DNA of 64,000 nucleotides from Spongilla lacustris (Eukaryota; Porifera; Demospongiae; Spongillida; Spongillidae). How positions within the stretch are numbered: position 1 is the first letter of the stretch; each line of letters begins with the position of its first letter. The position numbers and the translations under genes were made by a program. This document shows positions 1 to 11,393 of the stretch, piece by piece. Location of the stretch: positions 12,723,241-12,787,240 of the forward strand of contig OX442415.1 in NCBI GenBank assembly GCA_949361645.1, written 5' to 3'. The notes under the pieces are model-generated. The model searched no databases and was not told where the DNA came from. It was given only the letters and a program-made list of their open reading frames with translations.

Positions 1-484
1 CATTAGCTGCATGGAGGACGTGATTATAAATGTAAATTGTACATATTTTGGTAACCACAGCGTGTACCGGTGTCTCATGCAGTCACGTCTTGAGATGTTT
101 ACCTGCCCCGCCCCCGATATAGTTACAGGTATGAACAATCGAATATCAGCACGCACTGATTGGTTATCTCGTGAGAGATTTTGTTACTAACACAACATGG
201 TAATCCAGGTGCATGTCGAAAAGATTCTCACGTTTACTTGTGCGAAGCGCGCGTTTTTAAATTAGTGAACCGCCATTCCATTTCCAACTCAACGAGGATT
301 AAGTGACAGCCATACTGTTCGAAAGCAAATATTCACGTCATAAAAAATATATCATATGTACAAACTAAACGTCTATTAACTGGAGAAAATTGGCTGGGCA
401 GGAGGAGGAACGAAGGCAGAGTCTGAAAATTTCTTCTTGAACATTTATGCATTCATGGGAGGCAACAGGAACTGTGGAACACTG
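1..484. other. Unassigned flank left of the satellite
   Basis: No open frame, splice-bounded exon or repeat could be recognised here. It is ordinary AT-leaning sequence that runs into the first diverged satellite monomer at about 485. Confidence 0.4.
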
Positions 485-3400
485 TGACTCAAGTAACGGT
501 AACGCCTACTTCTGGTCACGCCATTCTCAGGGGGTAGTCACACCACATAGATCCGTCCAAATTGGTGTATCAAATATGAAGTGTACCTGAAATAGGTCAA
601 TATAAGTGGATTCTGTGTGGAAGAGTATGGCTCACGTGACGGTAACGCCCACTTCCGGTCACGCCATCCCCAGGGGGTAGTCACACCACATACACCTGTC
701 CAAATTGGTGTATCAAATATGAAGTGTACCTGAGATGGGTCAATATAAGTGGATTCTGTGTGGAAGAGTATGGCTCCCGTGACGGTAACGCCCACTTCCG
801 GTCACGCCATCCCCAGGGGGTAGTCACACCACATACATCTGTCAAAGTTGGTGTATTAAATATGAAGTGTACTTGAGATAGGTCAATATAAGTGGATTCT
901 GTGTGGTAGAGTATGGCTCACGTGACGGAAACGCCCACTTCCAGTCACGCCATCCTCAGGGGGTAGTCACATTACATACATCTGTCAAAGTTGGTGTATT
1001 AAATATGAAGTGTACCTGAAATAGGTCAATATAAGTGGATTCTGTGTGGAAGAGTATGGCTCACGTGACGGTAACGCCCACTTCCGGTCACGCCATCCCC
1101 AGGGGGTAGTCACACCACATACATCTGTCAAAGTTGGTGTATTAAATATGAAGTGTACCTGAAATAGGTTAATATAAGTGGATTCTGTGTGGAAGAGTAT
1201 GGCTCACGTGACGGTAACGCGCACTTCCGGTCACGCCATCCCCAGGGGGTAGTCACACCACATACATCTGTCAAAGTTGGTATATTAAAAATGAAGTGTA
1301 CCGGAAATAGGTCAATATAAGTGGATTCTGTGTGGTAGAGTATGGCTCACGTGACGGTAACGCCCACTTCCGGTCACGCTATCCCCAGGGGGTAGTCACA
1401 CCACATACATCTGTCAAAGTTGGTGTATTAAATATGAAGTGTACTTGAGATAGGTCAATATAAGTGGATTCTGTGTGGTAGAGTATGGCTCACGTGACGG
1501 TAACGCCCACTTCCGGTCACGCCATCCCCAGGGGGTAGTCACACCACATACATCTGTCCAAATTAGTGTATTAAATATGAAGTGTACCTGAAATAGGTCA
1601 ATATAAGTGGATTCTGTGTGGTAGAGTATGGCTCACGTGACGGTAACGCCCACTTCCGATCACGCCATCCCCAGGGGGTAGTCACACCACATACATCTGT
1701 CAAAGTTGGTGTATTAAATATGAAGTGTACCTGAAATAGGTCAATATAAGTGGATTCTGTGTGGAAGAGTATGGCTCACGTGACGGTAACGCCCACTTCC
1801 GGTCACGCCATCCCCTGGGGGTAGTCACACCACATACATCTGTCCAAATTGGTGTATCAAATATGAAGTGTACCTGAAATAGGTCAATATAAGTGGATTC
1901 TGTGTGGAAGAGTATGGCTCACGTGACGGTAACGCCCACTTCCGGTCACGCCATCCCCAGGGGGTAGTCACACCACATACATCTGTCAAAGTTGGTGTAT
2001 TAAGTATGAAGTGTACTTGAGATAGGTCAATATAAGTGGATTCTGTGTGGTAGAGTATGGCTCACGTGACGGTAACGCCCACTTCTGGTCACGCCATCCC
2101 CAGGGGGTAGTCACACCACATACATCTGTCAAAGTTGGTGTATTAAATATGAAGTGTACCTGAAATAGGTCAATATAAGTGGATTCTATGTGGAAGAGTA
2201 TGGCTCACGTGACGGTAACGCCCACTTCCGGTCACGCCATCCCCAGGGGGTAGTCACACCACATACATCCGTCAAAGTTGGTGTATTAAATATGAAGTGT
2301 ACTTGAGATACGTCAATATAAGTGGATTCTGTGTGGTAGAGTATGGCTCACGTGACGGTAACGCCCACTTCCGGTCACGCCATCCCCAGGGGGTAGTCAC
2401 ACCACATACATCTGTCAAAGTTGGTGTATTAAGTATGAAGTGTACTTGAGATAGGTCAATATAAGTGGATTCTGTGTGGTAGAGTATGGCTCACGTGACG
2501 GTAACGCCCACTTCCGGTCACGCCATCCCCAGGGGGTAGTCACACCACATACATCTGTCAAAGTTGGTGTATTAAATATGAAGTGTACCTGAAATCTGTC
2601 AATATAAGTGGATTCTATGTGGAAGAGTATGGCTCACGTGACGGTAACGCCCACTTCCGGTCACGCCATCCCCAGGGGGTAGTCACACCACACACATTGG
2701 TGTATTAAATATGAAGTGTACTTGAGATAGGTCAATATAAGTGGATTCTGTGTGGTAGAGTATGGCTCACGTGACGGTAACGCCCACTTCCGGTCACGCC
2801 ATCCCCAGGGGGTAGTCACACCACATACATCTGTCCAAATTGGTGCATTAAATATGAAGTGTACCTGAAATAGGTCAATATAAGTGGATTCTGTGTTGTA
2901 GAGTATGGCTCACGTGACGGTAACGCCCACTTCCGGTCACGCTATCCCCAGGGGGTAGTCACACCACATACATCTGTCAAAGTTGGTGTATTAAATATGA
3001 AGTGTACTTGAGATAGGTCAATATAAGTGGATTCTGTGTGGTAGAGTATGGCTCACGTGACGGTAACGCCCACTTCCGGTCACGCCATCCCCAGGGGGTA
3101 GTCACACCACATACATCTGTCCAAATTAGTGTATTAAATATGAAGTGTACCTGAAATAGGTCAATATAAGTGGATTCTGTGTGGTAGAGTATGGCTCACG
3201 TGACGGTAACGCCCACTTCCGATCACGCCATCCCCAGGGGGTAGTCACACCACATACATCTGTCAAAGTTGGTGTATTAAATATGAAGTGTACCTGAAAT
3301 AGGTCAATATAAGTGGATTCTGTGTGGAAGAGTATGGCTCACGTGACGGTAACGCCCACTTCCGGTCACGCCATCCCCTGGGGGTAGTCACACCACATAC

Positions 3401-6400
3401 ATCTGTCCAAATTGGTGTATCAAATATGAAGTGTACCTGAAATAGGTCAATATAAGTGGATTCTGTGTGGAAGAGTATGGCTCACGTGACGGTAACGCCC
3501 ACTTCCGGTCACGCCATCCCCAGGGGGTAGTCACACCACATACATCTGTCAAAGTTGGTGTATTAAGTATGAAGTGTACTTGAGATAGGTCAATATAAGT
3601 GGATTCTGTGTGGTAGAGTATGGCTCACGTGACGGTAACGCCCACTTCTGGTCACGCCATCCCCAGGGGGTAGTCACACCACATACATCTGTCAAAGTTG
3701 GTGTATTAAATATGAAGTGTACCTGAAATAGGTCAATATAAGTGGATTCTATGTGGAAGAGTATGGCTCACGTGACGGTAACGCCCACTTCCGGTCACGC
3801 CATCCCCAGGGGGTAGTCACACCACATACATCCGTCAAAGTTGGTGTATTAAATATGAAGTGTACTTGAGATACGTCAATATAAGTGGATTCTGTGTGGT
3901 AGAGTATGGCTCACGTGACGGTAACGCCCACTTCCGGTCACGCCATCCCCAGGGGGTAGTCACACCACATACATCTGTCAAAGTTGGTGTATTAAGTATG
4001 AAGTGTACTTGAGATAGGTCAATATAAGTGGATTCTGTGTGGTAGAGTATGGCTCACGTGACGGTAACGCCCACTTCTGGTCACGCCATCCCCAGGGGGT
4101 AGTCACACCACATACATCTGTCAAAGTTGGTGTATTAAATATGAAGTGTACCTGAAATAGGTCAATATAAGTGGATTCTATGTGGAAGAGTATGGCTCAC
4201 GTGACGGTAACGCCCACTTCCGGTCACGCCATCCCCAGGGGGTAGTCACACCACATACATCCGTCAAAGTTGGTGTATTAAATATGAAGTGTACTTGAGA
4301 TACGTCAATATAAGTGGATTCTGTGTGGTAGAGTATGGCTCACGTGACGGTAACGCCCACTTCCGGTCACGCCATCCCCAGGGGGTACATACATCTGTCA
4401 AAGTTGGTGTATTAAGTATGAAGTGTACTTGAGATAGGTCAATATAAGTGGATTCTGTGTGGTAGAGTATGGCTCACGTGACGGTAACGCCCACTTCCGG
4501 TCACGCCATCCCCAGGGGGTAGTCACACCACATACATCTGTCAAAGTTGGTGTATTAAATATGAAGTGTACCTGAAATCTGTCAATATAAGTGGATTCTA
4601 TGTGGAAGAGTATGGCTCACGTGACGGTAACGCCCACTTCCGGTCACGCCATCCCCAGGGGGTAGTCACACCACACACATTGGTGTATTAAATATGAAGT
4701 GTACTTGAGATAGGTCAATATAAGTGGATTCTGTGTGGTAGAGTATGGCTCACGTGACGGTAACGCCCACTTCCGGTCACGCCATCCCCAGGGGGTAGTC
4801 ACACCACATACATCTGTCCAAATTGGTGCATTAAATATGAAGTGTACCTGAAATAGGTCAATATAAGTGGATTCTGTGTTGTAGAGTATGGCTCACGTGA
4901 CGGTAACGCCCACTTCCGGTCACGCTATCCCCAGGGGGTAGTCACACCACATACATCTGTCAAAGTTGGTGTATTAAATATGAAGTGTACTTGAGATAGG
5001 TCAATATAAGTGGATTCTGTGTGGTAGAGTATGGCTCACGTGACGGTAACGCCCACTTCCGGTCACGCCATCTCCAGGGGGTAGTCACACCACATACATC
5101 TGTCCAAATTAGTGTATTAAATATGAAGTGTACCTGAAATAGGTCAATATAAGTGGATTCTGTGTGGTAGAGTATGGCTCACGTGACGGTAACGCCCACT
5201 TCCGATCACGCCATCCCCAGGGGGTAGTCACACCACATACATCTGTCAAAGTTGGTGTATTAAATATGAAGTGTACCTGAAATAGGTCAATATAAGTGGA
5301 TTCTGTGTGGAAGAGTATGGCTCACGTGACGGTAACGCCCACTTCCGGTCACGCCATCCCCTGGGGGTAGTCACACCACATACATCTGTCCAAATTGGTG
5401 TATCAAATATGAAGTGTACCTGAAATAGGTCAATATAAGTGGATTCTGTGTGGAAGAGTATGGCTCACGTGACGGTAACGCCCACTTCCGGTCACGCCAT
5501 CCCCAGGGGGTAGTCACACCACATACATCTGTCAAAGTTGGTGTATTAAGTATGAAGTGTACTTGAGATAGGTCAATATAAGTGGATTCTGTGTGGTAGA
5601 GTATGGCTCACGTGACGGTAACGCCCACTTCTGGTCACGCCATCCCCAGGGGGTAGTCACACCACATACATCTGTCAAAGTTGGTGTATTAAATATGAAG
5701 TGTACCTGAAATAGGTCAATATAAGTGGATTCTATGTGGAAGAGTATGGCTCACGTGACGGTAACGCCCACTTCCGGTCACGCCATCCCCAGGGGGTAGT
5801 CACACCACATACATCCGTCAAAGTTGGTGTATTAAATATGAAGTGTACTTGAGATACGTCAATATAAGTGGATTCTGTGTGGTAGAGTATGGCTCACGTG
5901 ACGGTAACGCCCACTTCCGGTCACGCCATCCCCAGGGGGTAGTCACACCACATACATCTGTCAAAGTTGGTGTATTAAGTATGAAGTGTACTTGAGATAG
6001 GTCAATATAAGTGGATTCTGTGTGGTAGAGTATGGCTCACGTGACGGTAACGCCCACTTCCGGTCACGCCATCCCCAGGGGGTAGTCACACCACATACAT
6101 CTGTCAAAGTTGGTGTATTAAATATGAAGTGTACCTGAAATCTGTCAATATAAGTGGATTCTATGTGGAAGAGTATGGCTCACGTGACGGTAACGCCCAC
6201 TTCCGGTCACGCCATCCCCAGGGGGTAGTCACACCACGTACATTGGTGTATTAAATATGAAGTGTACTTGAGATAGGTCAATATAAGTGGATTCTGTGTG
6301 GTAGAGTATGGCTCACGTGACGGTAACGCCCACTTCCGGTCACGCCATCCCCAGGGGGTAGTCACACCACATACATCTGTCCAAATTGGTGCATTAAATA

Positions 6401-6955
6401 TGAAGTGTACCTGAAATAGGTCAATATAAGTGGATTCTGTGTTGTAGAGTATGGCTCACGTGACGGTAACGCCCACTTCCGGTCACGCCATCCCTAAGGG
6501 GTAGTCACACCACATACATCTGTCCAAATTGGTGTATTAAATATGAAGTGTACCTGAAATAGGTCAATATAAGTGGATTCTGTGTGGTAGAGTATGGCTC
6601 ACGTGACGGTAACGCCCACTTCCGGTCACGCCATCTCCAGGGGGTAGTCACACCACATACATCTGTCAAAGTTGGTGTATTAAATATGAAGTGTACTTGA
6701 GATAGGTCAATATAAGTGGATTCTGTGTGGTAGAGTATGGCTCACGTGACGGTAACGCCCACTTCCGGTCACGCCATCCCCAGGGGGTAGTCACACCACA
6801 TACATCTGTCCAAATTGGTGTATCAAATATGAAGTGTACCTGAGATAGGTAATATAAGTGGATTCTGTGTGGAAGAGCATGGATCACATGACGGTAACAC
6901 CCACCTCCGGTCACGGTATTCTCAGGGGGTAGTCACTCCATATAGACCTGAAATA
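485..6955. repeat. 143-bp tandem satellite array, about 45 monomers
   Basis: The same unit recurs head to tail. The anchor ggctcacgtgac (ggctcccgtgac in one copy) falls at 629, 772, 915 and 1058, which gives a period of exactly 143 bp. The span predicts about 45 copies. Interior monomers are nearly identical, while the first and last are more diverged; both edge monomers carry attctcaggg where interior ones have atccccaggg. This is the usual result of unequal exchange inside an array. Each monomer carries the palindrome cacgtg. Short open frames on the minus strand at both ends are by-products of the repeat and I do not regard them as genes. Confidence 0.97.
1375..6483. repeat. Higher-order repeat within the satellite: 11-monomer blocks
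   Basis: Diagnostic variants recur at fixed long distances. The variant cacgctatcc occurs at 1375, 2938 and 4921, so the steps are 1563 and 1983 bp. The short monomer cacacattgg occurs at 2691 and 4674 (again 1983), with its diverged form at 6237 (1563 further). 1563 equals 11 x 143 minus the 10 bases missing from the short monomer. The middle block is 420 bp longer. That equals three extra monomers (429 bp) minus a 9-base deletion seen at about 4387. The extra trio is visible as acttctgg at 3644 and 4073, 429 bp apart. Confidence 0.9.
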
Positions 6956-7089
6956 TCAGATAGGTCAATACAACGAGAACAACTTTGTTTTCAAGACTAT
7001 GCAAGGGATTGTGGGTGGCCTCTGAACAACCTTATTCAGTATTTTTATTGTGAACTACTTGTTGCACTGCCTAATATGCTGTCTTTATG

Positions 7090-7290
7090 AAAACTCTGTT
7101 ATGTAGAGGTGGAGTGCCTAGGGATTGTGGGTGTGGACATGTGTGGAGTGCCATGGGATTTTCACTTGTGGGTGTGTACGTACATGTGTGGGTTGTGGGT
7201 GTGTGTACATGTGTGTAGTGCCGTAGGATGTGTGTGATTGTGGGTGTGTACATGTGTGTGATTGTGGGTGTGTACGTGAGTGGAGTGCCT
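7090..7290. repeat. TG-rich minisatellite
   Basis: Imperfect repeats of a roughly 20-bp unit built on gtgtgtacatgtgtg, interleaved with gagtgcc and ttgtggg. Overlapping minus-strand frames rich in His and Thr are repeat artefacts. The rest of 6956-7660 contains no exon I can support. Confidence 0.7.
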
Positions 7291-7671
7291 AGGCTTCCAC
7301 TGCAACCATCGAGCGGGTACGCTTACGCTCAGCTGTGCTAATTTAGAGTGCGTAATTATAAGATGACGACATACCTTCAAGTGCCGTTTAATACTTTGGT
7401 GAAATTTGCAAAGTAAGTAGACGTTTAGATAAATTCGGCGCAGTGTTGACAGAAGGCTGGCGTAGTTTTCCATTCATCGAGATTTGCAAATGCAAAGTGA
7501 GGACTCTTTCTGATATTACTTTCGTACCGATTATATGGAATTTTATTACACGTATATTGTACGGCTATCTCACGTACGTTGACTATACGCAATCATTTAC
7601 ATTACGGAACTTACGGATGCCCAAAACCACACGTTTCGTCTGTAACACGCTAGCAACATGAAATACAGGAT

Positions 7672-8142
7672 TTGCGACGATACGTATTCAGCCCACCGAA
7701 GCGCTGTGTAAGATCTCCAGCAAGAGCTGCAGTATGCTTTAAGTGCCAGAAGAAAGGGCATTTTGCCCGTCTGTGTCCATCAAAACAAGTGGAAAAGCTA
7801 CATACAAGCAGTGCAGAGAGGGAAATTGAAGATGAGCTATTTGTTGAAGCAATTGGTGATGAGGATGAAAACACAGCACGGTTTGCATCGGTACAGCTTA
7901 ATGGCAAGACAGTGCAATTTAAAATGGACACTGGTTCAGAAGTTACAGTTATTTCCTGCAACACATTTAAGACCCTTGGGTGTCAAGAGTTGAAGACTTC
8001 ATCCAAAATTCCGTATGGACCTGGTAAACAGCTATTACATGTTATGGGGCAGTTTGTGGCCAAAATCACATACAAGAATGCTCCCAATCTTTGTCGTGAG
8101 AGGACTGAACTCAAACTTACTTGGGTTACCCGCAGCACTTAG
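7672..8142 (+). pseudogene. gypsy zinc knuckle and aspartic protease fragment
   Basis: The frame contains a CCHC knuckle (CFKCQKKGHFARLC, about residues 23-36), an acidic linker, and a retropepsin active site with DTGSEVTVIS at about residues 86-95. In a living element the knuckle binds RNA and the protease cuts the polyprotein. The frame is lost soon after the protease body. The fragment could be slightly longer at its 5' end, since no natural start is visible. Confidence 0.88.
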
Positions 8143-8227
8143 AGCTCTGCAATTAGATACAAGAACTGATGCAATTAGTCAGTATGAGGTATAGATCTAT
8201 TAGAAATACCCACACTTATTCACTGGA

Positions 8228-8974
8228 TTGGGAACACTAGGACCGGAGTACACTATCAAGTTAAAGGCTAATACCAAGCCATTTGCACTGAGAAGTGCCC
8301 TGCTACCTTTGAGAGATAAAGTCAAGAAAAAACTTGATAGGATGGAAAGCATGGGTGTTATATCCAGAGTAGATGGTTCTTCTGAGTGGTGTGCTGGAAG
8401 GTTGTGGTACCTAAAAAGGGATCTGAATCTGTCCGTATATGTGTGGATTTGAGGCCTTTGAACGAGAGGGTGCTGAGGGAAAATTTCCCACTCCCCAAAG
8501 TTGATGAGAATCTAGCACAATTGAGTGGAGCCACTACATTTAGCTTCTGGCAAATTCCACTTGCTAAGCATGTTCAACTCAGTCCTCACAACGTTCATAA
8601 CACCTTTTGGTAGATTCTGTTTCACCAAGATTCCATTTGGTATTTCATGTGCTCTTATATCCTCCAGAATATAGAAGGAAAACTCTGCCAGATGGATAAT
8701 GTGCTGTTATTTGGCAGTGAAGTCAAGAGGAGCATGATGACCGACCAAAGCAGTATTAAAGAGAGTTGAGGAAGCAGCTATGACGTTAAACCTTGACAAA
8801 TGTGCCTTTTCAAGACACCATATAGTGGACCAGAGAGGAATTCAAGCAGATCCTGAGAAGACATCTGCCATCCTGAAAATGGCAACACCAGAGAATATTG
8901 CAGAGCTACAGCATTTGTTAGGCATAGTGAATCAATTTGTAACGTTTTCACCCCACATTGCTGAGATTACTTAA
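8228..8974 (+). pseudogene. gypsy reverse transcriptase fragment, frameshifted
   Basis: Three frames carry successive reverse-transcriptase blocks. The first (8228-8452) has the typical entry with KKKLDRMESMGVI. The next (8386-8613) has the VPKKG and ICVDLRPLNE motifs, then LSGATTFSFWQI where a working enzyme would continue into the palm. The third (8780-8974) carries the distal part with LNLDKCAF and LLGIVNQF. The catalytic YxDD block is not recognisable between them. The frame changes show this copy is dead. Confidence 0.85.
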
Positions 8975-9059
8975 CCTCTAAGGGAGCTTCTGAGTTCAAG
9001 AAACTGCTGGTTATGGGGCTCTAAACATGACGAGGCATTCTTGAGGTTAAAGATAGAGG

Positions 9060-9500
9060 TTACCAAACCATCAATTTTTGCTCACTTCAACTCTCAGTGT
9101 GAAGTAATTATAAAAAGTTCAGCAGATGCATCATCTTTTGGTCTGGGTGCAGCTCTATTGCAGAAGGAAAACAGTGAGTGGAGACCCGGATGACAGAGAC
9201 AGAGCAACGCTATGCGCAAATAGAGAAAGAGGTGCAAGCTTGCTATTGTTTGGGCACGTGATAAGTTCTCATGTTTTGTGATCGGTAATAGATTTGGAAT
9301 TGAGACAGCTCACAAACCATTAGTGCCACTGCTGACATCTAAATGCCTTGCTACTCTTGCCCCCCCCCCCCCCCCCCGAATTTTACGGTTTCGGCTTCAT
9401 TTAGGGAGATATGACTATAGTATTGAGCAGGTGGCTGGAAAATCATTGTTTACCGCTGATACACTTTCTCGAGCTCCTTGCTCATATTCTGTGTCAGAAG
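9060..9500 (+). pseudogene. gypsy RNase H fragment
   Basis: A broken frame leads into a clear distal RNase H piece at 9278-9500 with ETAHKPLVPLL and RFRLHLGRYDYSIEQVAGKS, followed by ADTLSRAP, which is the usual end of the gypsy RNase H domain. A C17 homopolymer at about 9361-9377 lies inside the domain and adds proline codons, probably by slippage after the element died. Confidence 0.8.
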
Positions 9501-9542
9501 GTGGAAGCAAGTTCACAGATCAGGAAGTAGTCATTTGCAGAT

Positions 9543-10622
9543 GTGATTACTGATGCAATTCCAATAGTCCAACCAATGCTCATTAAGTTTTGTACTGCTC
9601 AAATCAATGACTCTGTATGTACTCGCATAAGACAATACTGTCTTTATGTATGGCCTTCAAAGCAATATATTCCAGGTGAACTAAAACCTTACTGGTTACT
9701 TCGGGATGAACTCAGTGTGTGTAATGACTTACTCCTGTATGGTAAACGTATTGTAGTGCCAAGATCACTGCAGACATTCACTCTTCAAAAGATACACTCT
9801 GGTCACCTGGGAATGCAACGTTGTCGTCTTAGAGCAGGAAATACAATATGGTGGCCAGGTTTGGCCAAGCAAATTTTGTCAACGGTGCATTGTCACATTT
9901 GCAGTCAAAAGAATCCTTTGGTTGTTGAACCAATGATTTCTTTACAACTACCAGCATACCCTTGGCAAAGAGTGAGTTCTGATCTGTTTGAAATGAAAGG
10001 CAATATGTGTATCTTTTGGTTGTTGATTCGCTTTCAAGATATACAGTTACCTTCCACTACCACATCTACCAAGGTCATTTCTGTGTTGAATTCTGTGTTT
10101 GCTCAGCACGGTATACCAGAAGAATTTAATTTTATAAGTGACAATGGCCCCCAGTATTCCTCACAGGAAATGAAAGAGTTTGCCTTGCAGTATGGATTTA
10201 GACATACAACTAGTAATCCGCATTATCCAAGAGGTCATGGACAGGCAGAACGAGCTCTGAAAACACTGAAGTCCTTGCTACTGGACACAGTCCAGCAGAG
10301 CTTCTGTTTGGTAGACAAATTCGCACCACTCTACCCCAAGCTCTAAGCCAGCTAACACCAGACTGGGCCCACTTGAAACAATTTCGGATAAAAGAGCAGC
10401 AGTTTAAATGTCGTCAGAAAGCAGATTATGACCAGCAGCACAGAACTCGGTTATTATCTGATTTACAACCACTGAGAAGAAATGAACAAAAGGTCATGTT
10501 ATTTCAAAAGCAAATACCCCTAGATCCTATATTATGGAGACTCCAGATGGTTGTACACTGCGACGAAATCGTCATCACTTAATGGTAGTTCCACAGGGTG
10601 AAGTATTGCAAGATGAACAAGA
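9543..10622 (+). pseudogene. gypsy integrase fragment
   Basis: The longest piece is 9543-10346. It has an HHCC zinc-binding region (HSGHLGMQRC, later CHICSQKN), the catalytic core from VSSDLFEM onward, SDNGPQYSS around the second acidic residue, and GHGQAERALKTLKS with the third. After a frame change, the C-terminal part with DYDQQHRTRLL and a METPDG-type motif reaches about 10622. These are the standard parts of a gypsy integrase that would insert the DNA copy into the host genome. The open stretch is long but flanked by frame breaks. Confidence 0.88.
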
Positions 10623-11234
10623 CAGAAGGTTGTAACATAATGATAATGATGAGCAAGAAGAGGGAACTGCAAATGGACCAGACATCTACTTTCACAAATC
10701 CTGTATCCACCCCTGTCAAGTACCTACACTGAAACGCGCGCACACACACACACCTGATGCACACATAACAAACACAATAACACAGCTGGGTGGGGGGGGG
10801 GGGGGGCATAACTGAAACCTAAATCTGGTGGAGATGTGCACACACATCCCCAAGGAAAAAACCCTTGTGGCAAAACTCTTTAAAATAAGGGAAAATCCAA
10901 AATTTTAGGGGAAAATAACCTCTATCCTACATATATCCTATGTATAGCACCACCCAGCACAAACAGAAACATAGAACAAGTGTACATGTACGTAACATAA
11001 AAATCCGAACAACATCTTTCGGTCACTGCTGCTTGCCATCATCTAGTCCTGATGTTAAGGAATCATATATATTCTTTTTCACATGGGTCAATTCACTGTC
11101 AGAATGCTCATTTCAAAATCTAATTTCAAACAGGTTTTATAAACAAAACTTTACAAATGACATTCACTATTAATCAGAAAGGCTAATATAATCAAATCAA
11201 TTACTACAATACGATCCTGCATGACTCAATATAA
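10623..11234. other. Gap between retroelement and RING exon
   Basis: Contains a (CA)n stretch at about 10738-10755, a G tract at about 10793-10806 and AT-rich sequence. It probably includes the 3' untranslated region of the minus-strand RING gene just to its right. No coding signal was seen. Confidence 0.5.
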
Positions 11235-11393
11235 CTATGAAAAGTAAATTTTGTAAGACCGTTCTATTGTCTTCCTGCATAGAGGACAACTGATCACACG
11301 TTCAGCACATGAACTGCACGCACAGAGATGACCACAGGGAATAAACACCATCTCCACTGATCCCTCTAAGCATATTTTACAGTCGACTTTCAA
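11235..11393 (-). CDS. Exon 6 of zinc-ribbon/RING gene: C-terminal C3HC4 RING
   Basis: The exon is 159 bp, or 52 residues plus TAG. It starts in phase 0 after a pyrimidine tract and CAG, matching the donor of exon 5. The ligands are CKIC, then PCGHLCACSSC, then CPLC, with spacing Cx2C-x11-CxH-x3-Cx2C-x6-Cx2C. That is the spacing of the RING at the end of IAP proteins, and the stop comes a short distance after it, as in those proteins. A RING at this place would bind an E2 enzyme. It is too short to appear as a long open frame. Confidence 0.85.
   Translation of the reverse strand: MKVDCKICLEGSVEMVFIPCGHLCACSSCAERVISCPLCRKTIERSYKIYFS

Larger units (their letters stand above)
7672..10622 (+). 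mobile_element. Decayed Ty3/gypsy-type LTR retrotransposon, pol region
   Basis: In order on the plus strand there is a zinc knuckle, an aspartic protease, reverse transcriptase, RNase H and integrase. That order is diagnostic of Ty3/gypsy elements, because integrase follows RNase H. The reading frame is broken several times by frameshifts and stops, so no full polyprotein exists. I found no clear gag upstream of the knuckle and no pair of direct long terminal repeats, so the copy is probably truncated at both ends. It lies between the satellite and the 3' end of the RING gene, which is on the opposite strand. Confidence 0.9.

Noticed and set aside
538..795. Minus-strand open frame in the satellite (also 6666-6914)
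   Set aside because: It is made of two satellite monomers read through and recurs only because the unit repeats; no start context or family match.
7162..7473. Candidate gag for the gypsy element
   Set aside because: The frame is on the opposite strand and driven by the TG-rich repeat. No capsid-like pattern was found upstream of the zinc knuckle.
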